The notes beneath the pieces were generated by a model that made no database searches, was not told where the DNA came from, and saw nothing but the letters and a program-made list of their open reading frames with translations. The position numbers were made by a program, and so were the translations under genes. From Candidatus Electrothrix scaldis (GTDB lineage: Bacteria > Desulfobacterota > Desulfobulbia > Desulfobulbales > Desulfobulbaceae): a stretch of DNA of 64,000 nucleotides. Position 1 is the first letter of the stretch. Every line of letters starts with the position of its first letter. The DNA lies in assembly GCA_033584155.1 (NCBI GenBank), contig CP138355.1:558001-622000 (forward strand). Reading direction: 5' to 3'. Shown in pieces: positions 9,439 to 18,280 of this stretch.

Positions 9439-10002
9439 ATGCGACATCTGCCAAATCTGATAACCGCTTTCCGTCTTCTTCTCACCGCCCTTCTGGCAAT
9501 TCTGCTTATGTTCGAACAGAAAACCGGTCTGGCCTTCCTTTGCTGCCTGCTCTTTGCCATTGCCGCAGCCACAGACTGGGTTGACGGCTATCTTGCTCGC
9601 CGCTTTAAGGCGGTGACGACCCTGGGGAAACTCATGGATCCCTTGGCTGATAAGCTGCTCGTGACCACGGCACTTATCATGCTCATTCCGCTGGGCCGCC
9701 TCCCGGCCTGGGTTGCTCTGGTGATTGTCTCCCGAGAGATGATGGTCACCGGGCTCAGAGGCCTTGCCTCATCTTCCGGGATTGTGGTTGCTGCCAGCGG
9801 CCTGGGAAAAATCAAATCCACCTTGCAGTATATAGGCCTCGGTACCTTGATCTTCCCCCTTGGCCTTCTGCCCATCCCTTATCTGCACCAAATCGGTCTT
9901 GGAGTGGTCTACCTGGCGCTGGTGCTGACCGTTTGGTCGGGATTTGATTATTTTTATAAATTACGACAGGTCTTTCTTGTGGAAGAAAGGGGCCAGATGT
10001 AG
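9439..10002 (+). CDS. pgsA: CDP-diacylglycerol-glycerol-3-phosphate 3-phosphatidyltransferase
   Basis: This integral membrane enzyme of 187 residues has the CDP-alcohol phosphotransferase motif in full: TDWVDGYLARR, then TLGKLMDPLADK, matching D-x2-DG-x2-AR-x8-G-x3-D-x3-D. It commits CDP-diacylglycerol to phosphatidylglycerol. Several hydrophobic helices follow. The N-terminus MRHLPNLITAFRLLLTALLA is typical of PgsA. The 136-base gap before it holds no recognisable gene. Confidence 0.93.
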   Translation: MRHLPNLITAFRLLLTALLAILLMFEQKTGLAFLCCLLFAIAAATDWVDGYLARRFKAVTTLGKLMDPLADKLLVTTALIMLIPLGRLPAWVALVIVSREMMVTGLRGLASSSGIVVAASGLGKIKSTLQYIGLGTLIFPLGLLPIPYLHQIGLGVVYLALVLTVWSGFDYFYKLRQVFLVEERGQM

Positions 10003-10093
10003 CGCCCCTTCTTCTTGTTCGTTGGTGAGATCAGCTTAGCTTTAAAAATTTATTCTCTCGGTACGAAAGGCCGAGGTGGAAGGGGTTTGCCTC

Positions 10094-10684
10094 TTATGCT
10101 AAGCGTTCCTTAATGGCGTTCTTATACTGCTCCAGTGCTTGATTATACTGTTCAGTGAGTTCCGCCTCCATCTTTGCCAACTCCTCATCAACCTTGGCCT
10201 CCAGGGCATGCTCCATATTCATACCATTGGCCTGTTGCATACCTGCCTGTTGGGCCAGAATCTGCTCGTACTGCATGCGGATCTGGTCCTCCAGCTGCTG
10301 ACGAAGCTGCTCCCGATGCTGATTATACTGGCCAAGAATGGTCTGCATCTCAACGCAGATACTCCCCACCTCACCTGCATTACCACTGACTTCCCGGATA
10401 CCCTGGGTGGCCTTTTCGGTCCGTTCTTTGCCTATTTCATCGCGATGGAGAAAAATATTACGGAGCAGGGTCTCTGCCATACCCCTGCGAATGCACACCT
10501 GCTGCTCCTGAGGCTGTTCATCTAAAGCAGACATCAAGCTTTCTACCTTTCCATCAAGAAAATCAGCGGCCAGCTTCATTCCAGATTTCTGTACTTCTTC
10601 CTGCTGGAGATCTTCGTTGCTTTCCTGGCTCATGCGGGCAGCACGTTCCATGACCAGATCCATAGTGGATTTTATTTCTGCCAT
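10094..10684 (-). CDS. Conserved coiled-coil protein, DUF6657-like
   Basis: This 196-residue, highly charged, helical protein begins MAEIKSTMDLVMERAARMS, a start I associate with DUF6657 proteins of Deltaproteobacteria. The family name is recalled, not tested. The C-terminal half (QQLEDQIRMQYEQILAQQ and LEAKVDEELAKMEAELTEQY) is a predicted coiled coil. It has no enzyme motif or signal peptide, so it is cytoplasmic. It lies convergent to pgsA and is transcribed alone. No function is claimed. Confidence 0.6.
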   Translation of the reverse strand: MAEIKSTMDLVMERAARMSQESNEDLQQEEVQKSGMKLAADFLDGKVESLMSALDEQPQEQQVCIRRGMAETLLRNIFLHRDEIGKERTEKATQGIREVSGNAGEVGSICVEMQTILGQYNQHREQLRQQLEDQIRMQYEQILAQQAGMQQANGMNMEHALEAKVDEELAKMEAELTEQYNQALEQYKNAIKERLA

Positions 10685-10699
10685 TTTTATAACCTCTTG

Positions 10700-10736
10700 A
10701 AAAATAAAGATCAGGTCTGCGCCAAAGCGCCCCTGA
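10700..10736 (-). terminator. Rho-independent terminator after the YdjM-like gene
   Basis: On the minus strand a GC-rich hairpin (TCAGG...GCGC loop GCGC...CCTGA, 10711-10736) is followed by a T-rich run (10700-10709). It ends the gene at 10755-11228. Confidence 0.5.
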
Positions 10737-10754
10737 CCAGAATAAGCTTGTGGC

Positions 10755-11228
10755 CTAATTATAGTCTTCTGCTTTTTTGACAGAATTCCTTATATCATGT
10801 TTATACGTAATGAAAAGTAGGGAGAAGAAAAATATCTCAAAAAATCCCCAGAAAGAAAATTTAATCATGCTGTTTCCTATAATTTCTCCACCAGGAAATA
10901 ACCTGATTCCTCCTGATATTGCATCCAAAAGAAGGTGTGTTGTTACTCCAAATGGAATCCAGAAGAGAAATCGCTTTGGCATCCCCACAAAAAACACAGC
11001 GAGCATAGTGACGAAGAGGGCAATCATCGGTGCGAAGACTGTATGAGAGAATGCGTTATATCTGGATTGTAGGGTTAAATGGGCACGAAAAATATCCGGT
11101 GTGAGCCCTGCCAGACCAACAACGCAGGAATATAGGAAAAGCTCTTTCTTTTCTTTGTACTTTTTCAGGAAGAGATCTGTGAGATAGTACGAGTAAAATG
11201 GTACTGCAAAATGAGTGACGATGAGCAT
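10755..11228 (-). CDS. YdjM-like membrane-bound metal-dependent hydrolase (DUF457)
   Basis: This 157-residue protein has four hydrophobic segments and the conserved polar residues of the LexA-regulated YdjM/DUF457 family: an early His (VTHFAVPF), GLTPDI, FSHTVF, and HLLLDAISGGI. The family is annotated as membrane-bound metal-dependent hydrolase, but no substrate is established. It is transcribed alone from the minus strand. The ORF is slightly AT-richer than its neighbours. Confidence 0.7.
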   Translation of the reverse strand: MLIVTHFAVPFYSYYLTDLFLKKYKEKKELFLYSCVVGLAGLTPDIFRAHLTLQSRYNAFSHTVFAPMIALFVTMLAVFFVGMPKRFLFWIPFGVTTHLLLDAISGGIRLFPGGEIIGNSMIKFSFWGFFEIFFFSLLFITYKHDIRNSVKKAEDYN

Positions 11229-11288
11229 GATTACTCCATCACGTTAACTTTTATATATCACTATACGTGCTTATATTGGTAAATATTC

Positions 11289-12323
11289 TCAATGTACGAT
11301 TACCGGGATACCATCCTCAAATTCCACTTCAATGTGTGGTTCATGCAGAATTTCACTGAACTCCTTCCTAAATCGTGGTTTCATTGCTCCCACGACCTGA
11401 GCTACTATTCCATCAATAATCGACTGCACCTCTTTGATTTGCTCAATCCCGTAATTACTCAATGAAACGGATAGAAGGTCTTTTGAATCTGTATAGTTGA
11501 GATATATCGCCCTTTCATGCTCAACAACCTGAGTGCGCATTGACTTTGTGAGATTTGCGTGAATGAAATCATTTCTCAAATTGGCTAATGAATGGAATTT
11601 TCTGAACGCTTCGGTTGAATGATCTATTGCTTCAACTCCAAAGCATTCACAGTACACAGGTGCAAGGCGGATCTTTATGTCTATCTGTTCACGAGCCAAG
11701 CGATTAACAATACGATCCTCTCGCAGTTCTTGACGGAGATAGATATCATATATGAGGTTCAATAATCCTTCTACAGAAGCTACAAATTGAAAATACGCAG
11801 CTCGACATAATGTTTCTTCGGTATCCCAGTTGGTTATTTTTCCGATAGTGGGTTCTTTTTGTACGTTGGAGATACTGAGTTTTTTAGCAAGTCCTAGCAG
11901 TTCAGTTGCAGTATTGTAATATAGAAAAAATGGATTCTCAATTACCTGTCCAATAAAACCTTGCTTCAGGATTGCACTCAAGTCTGATTTAATTTTTTTC
12001 CGACCGTTTTTGACTTTTTGAAGAAGAGCGTTTGCGATTTTTTTTGCTTCATCCTCGTCATCGCCCCGCTCATATACCGCGATACTCCAACTATCCTGTT
12101 TCCAGTCGTATACCTCAATCAAGGCATTTTCCGTCTTCAAAAGGAAAACCCATTGCTGTTTTATTTCGTTGAGGTAGTCTCTTTCTGGTTCCCCATATTC
12201 ATTCTTCAAAACCAAATAAGCTTCCAGCGGAGAAGGGTCTTTGGACTTCGCTAAAAAAGTTCGCAGTCCAGCTTCGGCAGACTCAAACTCCTCTATAGTT
12301 GCAACTGAGAATGTGATTGTCAT
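11289..12323 (-). CDS. Uncharacterised protein with HEPN-like C-terminal half
   Basis: I do not recognise a named family. The 344-residue protein has an N-terminal alpha/beta part (residues 1-110) and a helical C-terminal part. LRNDFIHANL near residue 253 fits the R-x4-H signature of HEPN RNase-like domains, and a long helix with RQELREDRIVNRLAREQ precedes it, as in other HEPN proteins of Apea-type. A HEPN domain may cleave RNA or act as a structural partner. Its start overlaps the rsmB stop by 4 bases (ATGA on the minus strand), so it is the last gene of a rmuC-rsmB operon. Its AT-rich composition differs from rsmB, a hint of acquisition. Confidence 0.5.
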   Translation of the reverse strand: MTITFSVATIEEFESAEAGLRTFLAKSKDPSPLEAYLVLKNEYGEPERDYLNEIKQQWVFLLKTENALIEVYDWKQDSWSIAVYERGDDEDEAKKIANALLQKVKNGRKKIKSDLSAILKQGFIGQVIENPFFLYYNTATELLGLAKKLSISNVQKEPTIGKITNWDTEETLCRAAYFQFVASVEGLLNLIYDIYLRQELREDRIVNRLAREQIDIKIRLAPVYCECFGVEAIDHSTEAFRKFHSLANLRNDFIHANLTKSMRTQVVEHERAIYLNYTDSKDLLSVSLSNYGIEQIKEVQSIIDGIVAQVVGAMKPRFRKEFSEILHEPHIEVEFEDGIPVIVH

Positions 12324-13717
12324 GGCTCTCTCGTCTCTTTCAATTTTATCGAACCACGCACCAACCGAGCCGCAAAAAATCCCTCAATCTCCTCTGTGGG
12401 CAATGGCGCAAAGCAGCCCTGCGCATCCACCAGGGAAGCAGCTGAGGCAGGCAGAAAATCCCGACAATCAGTCAGCATAAAAGCATCGTTGGTAGCAAGA
12501 AACTGCTCCACCACCTGCTGATTTTCCTCCGGCTCCAAAGAACAGGTCGCATAGACGAGCACCCCACCGGGCTTGAGCAGGGCCGCCGCTGTGTGCAATA
12601 ACTCAAGCTGGGTTTTCTGGGAGCTGATAAGAACTTCCGGTTGCCGATTCCAGCGGATATCAGGATGCTTGCGGATGACCCCGGTGCCGGAACAGGGGGC
12701 ATCAATAAAGATGCCGTCAAAGAGGCGATTATCGTCAGCAGCAAAGGTCTGTAAATCCTGTTGCACGGTCTGCACCTGCTTGATCCGGTCAGTAAGACCC
12801 TGCCGCTGAAGATTCTCCTGTAAGAGACGGGAGCGCCGTTGATCCGGCTCAACAGCAACCAGCGAGGCATCTTGAGGAAGGAGCGCGGCAAGGATGCAGG
12901 TCTTGCCGCCTAAGCCTGCACAGCCGTCCAGGTACCTCCCCTGTTCCTTGAAGGGTCTCAGAAGCTCACAGGCCAGACGCGCTGCCTGATCCTGGACCTG
13001 AAACAGCCCCTCGGCAAAACCGGGTAAGTCGGTCACTGCCCCTCGTTGCTCTGAGAGGATGAGGCTATCCGGGCAAAAACTGCCCGCCTTGACGTTGCTC
13101 ATCCCTTGTTCGGTAAACCGGGCAAGTAGTGAATCCCAATCTGTACGCGCAGGATTGATCTGAAGGCACAAGTCGGGTTCCAGGTTATTGATCCGACAAA
13201 TTTCCCGCATTTGCTCCAGACCGAACTGTTCCTGCCAACGAGCAGTCATCCATGCCGGATGATTGAGCACCGGCGTCCCTTCCGGGCCTACCTCTTCCGG
13301 TCTGGGCAGGCTCTCCTTATTTCTGGCGATAGTGCGCAGGGTGCCGTTGACAAAACTACAGAGCCAGCCAGGCTGCCGCATCTTTTTCAGGGCCTTGACC
13401 GTCTCATTGACCGCAGCTGAATCCGGGATACGCTCCAGGCGGCAGATCTGCACCACCCCGATCCGCAGGGCAGCCAGGGTCAGAGGCTTCATCTTGGTCA
13501 GCTTGGTCTTGGAAAAACGGCTAATCAGCAGATCAAGATACTCCTGCTCCCGCAACACGCCCATGACCAGCATCACGGCCAGTTGCCGCTCCTCATTCTT
13601 CAGACCTGAGTCATGGATAATCCTGTTGATAAAGCCCTGCACCGGCTTGCCGCTACCCGTCCATTGCACCAGGGTCTCCAGGGCCAGGCCACGGGATGTC
13701 ATTCCTTTCTTGTTCAT
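12320..13717 (-). CDS. rsmB: 16S rRNA m5C967 methyltransferase
   Basis: At 465 residues this has a NusB-like RNA-binding domain (residues 1-140) and a Rossmann SAM-methyltransferase domain. The SAM loop is LDGCAGLGGKT; the catalytic Cys is in YATCSLEPEEN and the second conserved Cys in IDAPCSGTGVIRKHPDI. It methylates C967 of 16S rRNA. It overlaps rmuC upstream by 4 bases and the HEPN-like gene downstream by 4 bases, so the three form one translational unit. Confidence 0.93.
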   Translation of the reverse strand: MNKKGMTSRGLALETLVQWTGSGKPVQGFINRIIHDSGLKNEERQLAVMLVMGVLREQEYLDLLISRFSKTKLTKMKPLTLAALRIGVVQICRLERIPDSAAVNETVKALKKMRQPGWLCSFVNGTLRTIARNKESLPRPEEVGPEGTPVLNHPAWMTARWQEQFGLEQMREICRINNLEPDLCLQINPARTDWDSLLARFTEQGMSNVKAGSFCPDSLILSEQRGAVTDLPGFAEGLFQVQDQAARLACELLRPFKEQGRYLDGCAGLGGKTCILAALLPQDASLVAVEPDQRRSRLLQENLQRQGLTDRIKQVQTVQQDLQTFAADDNRLFDGIFIDAPCSGTGVIRKHPDIRWNRQPEVLISSQKTQLELLHTAAALLKPGGVLVYATCSLEPEENQQVVEQFLATNDAFMLTDCRDFLPASAASLVDAQGCFAPLPTEEIEGFFAARLVRGSIKLKETREP

Positions 13718-15072
13718 CGTTCTTTTGCCAAATCCTTGCTCGGTTGCACTCCGAGCTGTCGCAGGGCCTCAGCCCGGTCTATGAGATTTCCTTTGCCCGT
13801 GCTCAAGCGTTTTTCCGCTAATTGCCAACTCTGGCGGGCCTGATCCAGCCGGTTACCTACCTCGCTGAATGCCTCGGTAAAGCCGACAAATTTATCATAA
13901 AGCTTACCCGCCTCCTGGGCAATGATCTGGCTGTTGCGGTTTTGCTCATCCATCCGCCAGATATGATGGATGGTACGGAGGATGGCCAGCAGGGTTGAGG
14001 GCGAGGCTATCATCACCCGTTGCCGGAGGGCCAGGGTGAGCAATTCCGGTTTTCTGCTCACCGCCGCCTGAAAGGCCCCTTCCACCGGGATAAAGAGGAG
14101 GACAAAATCCAGGGTGGTGAGTTCCGGGAGTTGCTGATACTGCTTTTTGCTCAGGCCGTTGACATGCTGTTGAATCGAGTTGATATGATTGCTCAGGTGC
14201 TGCTCCCGCTCCTGTTCATCATCGGCCCGGCCCGCTGCCACATAGCTGTTCAAAGACATCTTGGCATCAATGATCACGGCCCGTTGCTCAGGAAGATAGA
14301 CAACCACGTCCGGTTGCTTGAGACGGCCCTGCTCATCGCGCAGCGAGACCTGGGTGGCAAACTCCGTACCCGGTCGGAGACCGGATTCCTCCAGGAGCCG
14401 CTCCAGGACCATTTCTCCCCATTGCCCCTGCAGTTTATTGGTACCCTGTAAGGCACGGGTCAGCTCCACCGCTTCCTGACTGAGCCGCTCGTTCAAGAGC
14501 CTGAGATGCTCCACCTCCTTGCTCAGAGAGAGACGATCACGAGATTCCCGCTCATAGACATCCTCCACCTTCTGGCGAAAGGCGTCCAGCTGATTGCGCA
14601 CCGGCGAGAGAAGATGTTCCAGCCCCCCGGCATGTTGCTCCTGCAGCACCCTCCCCTGTTCAGCCATGACCTTGCGGGAAAGGTTGTAAAAATCCTCTTC
14701 CAACTGCTGCTTGCTTTGGGCAAGGAACTGCTGGCGCTCACCGGCAATGGCTCGGGTCTCATGGAGAAAGGCCTCCAGACCTATATTATCCCGCTCCGCC
14801 TCTTCCTTCTGCTGCCGCAGGGTCTCCCGATCTTTGCGTAGCTCTTCTGCCTCCAGGGCAAAACGACGGGCTTCTTCCCCGGTCTGCTCCAGTTGCAGGG
14901 AGAGGAGAAGGTTCTGGCGCTGGAGTCGGTTCCAGATCACCAACAGCAGAGACAACATAGTCAAGGCTGTCAGGCCGATACCGATGATCAGGGAAGGAAA
15001 ATGGAGTTGACCGATCAGGCTCAAAAAATTATCCGCAGCCAAGGAGCTTCTCCATAACGGCCTTGTTTGCAA
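13714..15072 (-). CDS. rmuC: DNA recombination protein RmuC
   Basis: An N-terminal transmembrane helix (SLIIGIGLTALTMLSLLLVI) precedes a long coiled coil rich in Gln, Glu and Arg (residues 60-180) and a C-terminal RmuC domain with GQWGEMVLERLLEESGL, QPDVVVYLP and VIIDAKMSLNSY. The PD-(D/E)xK-like core limits inversions at repeats by cutting DNA structures. The length of 452 residues is typical. It is the first gene of the rmuC-rsmB unit, divergent from aroK. Confidence 0.92.
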   Translation of the reverse strand: MQTRPLWRSSLAADNFLSLIGQLHFPSLIIGIGLTALTMLSLLLVIWNRLQRQNLLLSLQLEQTGEEARRFALEAEELRKDRETLRQQKEEAERDNIGLEAFLHETRAIAGERQQFLAQSKQQLEEDFYNLSRKVMAEQGRVLQEQHAGGLEHLLSPVRNQLDAFRQKVEDVYERESRDRLSLSKEVEHLRLLNERLSQEAVELTRALQGTNKLQGQWGEMVLERLLEESGLRPGTEFATQVSLRDEQGRLKQPDVVVYLPEQRAVIIDAKMSLNSYVAAGRADDEQEREQHLSNHINSIQQHVNGLSKKQYQQLPELTTLDFVLLFIPVEGAFQAAVSRKPELLTLALRQRVMIASPSTLLAILRTIHHIWRMDEQNRNSQIIAQEAGKLYDKFVGFTEAFSEVGNRLDQARQSWQLAEKRLSTGKGNLIDRAEALRQLGVQPSKDLAKER

Positions 15073-15293
15073 CCGATTTTCGATCAGGGAGCATAGTTTT
15101 TTCTATATGATATCATTGAGGGATGAAAATTTATGCAGTATGTCATACAGTACCTGCGGCAGGAGGAAAAGGGAAAAATCAAGGCCCCGTTCTTTCCCCC
15201 TGGCCGCCAAAATTATCCTCAAAGCATAAGGAGTTTGTGTGTAACGTGCAAGGCAGGACAACAGATATTGATGGTTCAGGCGATGGGCAGGCG

Positions 15294-15851
15294 ATGAAAA
15301 ACAGGGTGGGAGCGCAGCAGGCGCCGCCCGAGCGCATCGTTCTGACGGGATTTCGGGCCACAGGCAAGACCGCTGTGGGTCAGGCCCTGGCCCGCTTAAC
15401 CGGTTTTCGCTTTCTTGATACGGATCAAGAGCTCTGCCAGCGCATGGGCTGCTCCATTGCCGAAGCGGTCAGTGAACACGGTTGGCCATATTTTCGGGAA
15501 CAGGAGCGCACCCTGCTCAACGAACTGTCTTCCTGGCAGGAAACCATCATCGCCACCGGTGGCGGGGCTATTCTGCACCAAGATGCGTGGGAAGAGCTGC
15601 GCCGAGACGCCTTTGTGGTCTGGCTGCGCACGGATCTCGCTACGACCCTGGCTCGGCTGGATTTGGATCAGAGGACGGCTGCGCAACGCCCTGCCCTCAA
15701 CAAGCAGGAGGGAGCGCAAAACCCGGCGCAGGAGATCTCTGCCATCCTGGAGGAACGGGAGCCGCTCTATCGGGTTGGCTCCGATCTGGTCTTGGATACG
15801 GAGGGGAAAACGCCGGAGGAGTTGGCTCGGGAGATTTACGGGCGGCTTTGA
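15294..15851 (+). CDS. aroK: Shikimate kinase
   Basis: The P-loop GFRATGKT, the shikimate-binding FLDTDQ, and the ATGGGA motif identify a shikimate kinase, which phosphorylates shikimate in aromatic amino acid synthesis; the class II DAHP synthase at 57.3 kb begins the same pathway. A start at 15294 (MKNRVGAQQ) gives 185 residues, close to the usual 170-190. The frame is open to an ATG at 15123, but those extra 57 residues are unlike the family. The last 40 codons reappear, diverged, at 17582-17696, as discussed under findings, so this 3' end may be the newer copy. Confidence 0.9.
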   Translation: MKNRVGAQQAPPERIVLTGFRATGKTAVGQALARLTGFRFLDTDQELCQRMGCSIAEAVSEHGWPYFREQERTLLNELSSWQETIIATGGGAILHQDAWEELRRDAFVVWLRTDLATTLARLDLDQRTAAQRPALNKQEGAQNPAQEISAILEEREPLYRVGSDLVLDTEGKTPEELAREIYGRL

Positions 15852-15926
15852 AAAAGATGCTGTTATACAGAGGTTCGGCACGAACTAATCAACCTGACAT
15901 CAGAAAATAACAGAGTAAAGAGAACT

Positions 15927-17036
15927 ATGATAACAGAAATCTATATTGATAACTTTCGTTCTTTGACAAATTTTCGAATCAAACCAGGGGGATTTCAACT
16001 CTGGCTCGGAGAGAATGGGTCGGGCAAAACTTCTGTGCTGGATGCATTACGTAGCGTTCAACGATTGATGCGAGGCGAGCATGTGAACGATATCTTCAAC
16101 AGAAACAGCCTGACAACCTGGAATACAAGGCGTGAGCAGAGCATAGCATTTTCTCTGAAAGTAAACAATGAGGTATATAAGTACAGCTTGACGATTGAAT
16201 ATGCCGATCATGAAGAGAAGCAGCGTATTAAACGAGAACAACTCATCTGGAACGGTTCTCCCTTTTTCTTGTTCGAGGGGCAGGAGGCACATCTCTATCG
16301 TATCAACTGGAAGACAGAAAAACCGGAAGAGGGTGCTGTTTTTCCGGCGAATTGGGAACGATCAGTCATCCCTACAGTTGCTCAACATGATGATAATAAA
16401 CCATTAATCATGTTTAGAGAGGAATTGGAGAAGATTCTGCTGATTCATCCTGTTCCCTTACTTGTACAGGACGCAGCTGTTGCTGAGTCGCGTAACCTTT
16501 CTAAACATACTGAAAATTTTTCCCAGTGGTATCGTCATCTCCTGCAGGAAGAACCCGCTGTCAGTTATAAGGCAAAAGAACTTTTAGAGGACGTTCTCCC
16601 TGGGTTTGAACAGTTGAGCCTTAGAGAGGCGGGTGAATCACGAAAATTAACAGCAACATTCCGCATTGAAGATAAGGACTATGAGTTCTCCTTCTCAAAT
16701 ATTTCTGACGGGCAGCGGCAGTTGATTGTTCTCTACACGATTTTGGAGGCTCTGCGGGCCGGAATTTTTTCGACCGTGCTGATTGATGAGCCGGACAACT
16801 TTATTTCTATACGAGAAATTCAGCCTTGGCTTGAAAATCTTAACGATATCTGTGATGAACACGATAAACAGGCTATCATCACCTCTCATCATCCTGAAAT
16901 TATCAACAAGATGGCACGGGGAACAGAGCTTTGGTTCTCTCGTCAGGAAGGGGCGCATGTTGTTGTTGATCAGTTTCCTCAAGTAGCCGATCTGCCTCCG
17001 GCTGAGGTAATGGCTCGGGGATGGGAAAATGAGTAA
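15927..17036 (+). CDS. AAA family ATPase, RecF/OLD-like (AAA_15/AAA_21 type)
   Basis: This 369-residue ABC-like ATPase has the start MITEIYIDNFRSLTNFRI, Walker A GENGSGKTS, signature SFSNISDGQRQLI, and Walker B VLIDEPDNFI, then a switch His in AIITSHHPEI. It resembles the ATPase subunits of two-gene phage defence modules and OLD-family proteins. Its stop overlaps the start of the next gene by 8 bases, so the two are coupled. The pair sits directly after aroK and before a second copy of the aroK 3' end. The defence role is inferred from architecture only. Confidence 0.8.
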   Translation: MITEIYIDNFRSLTNFRIKPGGFQLWLGENGSGKTSVLDALRSVQRLMRGEHVNDIFNRNSLTTWNTRREQSIAFSLKVNNEVYKYSLTIEYADHEEKQRIKREQLIWNGSPFFLFEGQEAHLYRINWKTEKPEEGAVFPANWERSVIPTVAQHDDNKPLIMFREELEKILLIHPVPLLVQDAAVAESRNLSKHTENFSQWYRHLLQEEPAVSYKAKELLEDVLPGFEQLSLREAGESRKLTATFRIEDKDYEFSFSNISDGQRQLIVLYTILEALRAGIFSTVLIDEPDNFISIREIQPWLENLNDICDEHDKQAIITSHHPEIINKMARGTELWFSRQEGAHVVVDQFPQVADLPPAEVMARGWENE

Positions 17037-17580
17037 GGCATCGCAAATTATTATTCTCTGTGAAGACAGGGCCCATGAAATATTTGTAACCCGTTTCCTG
17101 AAAAAGGGGTGGGGTGTAAAACCTCGTACAATCAGAGTGGTTCCTTATCCAGGTGGTAAGGGATCAGGTAAAAGATTTGTGTTAGAAAAATTTCCTGAAG
17201 AAGCCAAAGCGTGTCGATCTCGACATGCCGCGACGATTCTATTGGTGATTCAGGATGCTGACGAGTTCTCTGTTGATCAGGTCAGGGCCGGGTTGGCAGC
17301 AAAACTTTTGCCACCGAGAGACGAAACAGAGCCGATAGCCTACATTATACCCAAGTGGCATATTGAGACCTGGATAGCGTACCTTGCAGGGGAGCTTATT
17401 AATGAGGAGGAAAAAAATATCTATAAAAATAATTATGGTGCTCTCTCGGAACGAAAGGATGCTCACCCCTTTATCGACAGCCTTGCGGATACGTGCAGAA
17501 AAAATATTGAGCTTGAATCACCACCTGACTCGCTGGTTGCGGCTTGTGAAGAATTCACTCGAATACGTCATCTGCTGTAA
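17029..17580 (+). CDS. TOPRIM-like / DUF4276-like partner of the ATPase
   Basis: This 183-residue protein begins ASQIIILCEDRAHEIFVTRFL, with an early acidic Glu, and continues with VIQDADEFSVDQV, giving the D-x-D pattern of TOPRIM folds. HIETWIAYL is a further conserved-looking motif of DUF4276/RloB-type proteins. These are metal-dependent nuclease-like folds that pair with AAA ATPases in defence islands. I did not see a complete family signature, so the family name is tentative. Its coding sequence overlaps the ATPase by 8 bases. Confidence 0.55.
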   Translation: MSKASQIIILCEDRAHEIFVTRFLKKGWGVKPRTIRVVPYPGGKGSGKRFVLEKFPEEAKACRSRHAATILLVIQDADEFSVDQVRAGLAAKLLPPRDETEPIAYIIPKWHIETWIAYLAGELINEEEKNIYKNNYGALSERKDAHPFIDSLADTCRKNIELESPPDSLVAACEEFTRIRHLL

Positions 17581-17581
17581 G

Positions 17582-17696
17582 CTCCCTGCTGGCGGAGCGG
17601 GAGCCGCTCTATCGGGCGGTTTCGGATCCGGCCTTGGATACGGAGGGGAAAACGCCGGAGGAGTTGGCCGAGGAGATTTACGGGAAGCTGCTTTGA
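17582..17696 (+). pseudogene. Second copy of the aroK 3' end
   Basis: This stretch translates as SLLAEREPLYRAVSDPALD then TEGKTPEELAEEIYGKLL and a stop. It matches the last 38 codons of aroK (EEREPLYRVGSDLVLD then TEGKTPEELAREIYGRL). The nucleotide match is strong around the TEGKTPEEL codons. It starts 2 bases after the stop of the TOPRIM-like gene and has no start codon. Confidence 0.85.
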
Positions 17697-17793
17697 TACT
17701 TTCCTGAACTATATTGTGTAGTTCTTTTACCTTTCTTCTTCTTTCCTTTGCTCTCTTTTCGACATGAAATGCCTTATTGCAGGCTTAAAACGT

Positions 17794-18035
17794 CACGTTT
17801 TACACTTCAAATGCCTCATATGAAGCTTCGAATGCCACGTTTTAAACTTCAAACGCCTCATGTGAAGCTTCGAATGCCTCGTTTCACGCTTCAAACGCCT
17901 CACTTGAAGCTTCGAATGCCTCGTTTTAAACTTCAAACGTCTCACATGAAGCTTCGAATGCCACGTTTTAAACTTCAAACGCCTCATTTGAAACATCGAA
18001 TGGGGCATTTTAAGCGTGAAATAGCTCGTTGAAAG
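17794..18035. repeat. 21-bp tandem repeat array, 11 units plus a partial
   Basis: Units alternate between two forms, for example CACGTTTTAAACTTCAAACG and CTCATGTGAAGCTTCGAATG (plus one base), each 21 bp, from 17794 to 18024, with a partial at 18025. The units contain TTTAAA or GAAGCTTC palindromes. Because 21 is a multiple of 3, both strands stay open (94 and 71 codons) with a heptad-like repeat (MPRFKLQ/TPHMKLR), but I see no start signal or family, so I treat it as non-coding. Confidence 0.85.
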
Positions 18036-18171
18036 TGTTGGATGTGGTATTGTAACCTGCCAACGGGGTGTTTCTTGCTGCTGCCGTTGAGATAATCAAA
18101 CCGGCCCAGGACAACCCTGCTTTGTAATCCGCATCACTGCGTACTTTTAAAACGGCGTGTGATACTGATGG

Positions 18172-18280
18172 AAGTACATTTTTTCATTGTAACAGTTACT
18201 TTATCATTGTTTTGTAAACTTCCATGTTATCAATGAATAACTGTTGATATCCTGGAAAAATAAAAAAGAAATCAATAAAC
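18172..18280. repeat. Intergenic repeat copy 1, upstream of the 18404 gene
   Basis: The stretch running from GTACATTTTTTCATTGTAAC to AAGAAATCAATAAACTGG matches, with gaps, the segment 20104-20253 in the same orientation. Both lie directly before a gene. A perfect hairpin (AACTGGAAA loop TTTCCAGTT) follows at 18278-18299 and a perfect TTATCCACA DnaA-box-like word at 18370. Confidence 0.5.

Noticed and set aside
17748-18032. A 94-codon repetitive protein
   Set aside because: The frame is open only because the 21-bp repeat is a multiple of three; the minus strand is open too and no ribosome-binding site is present.
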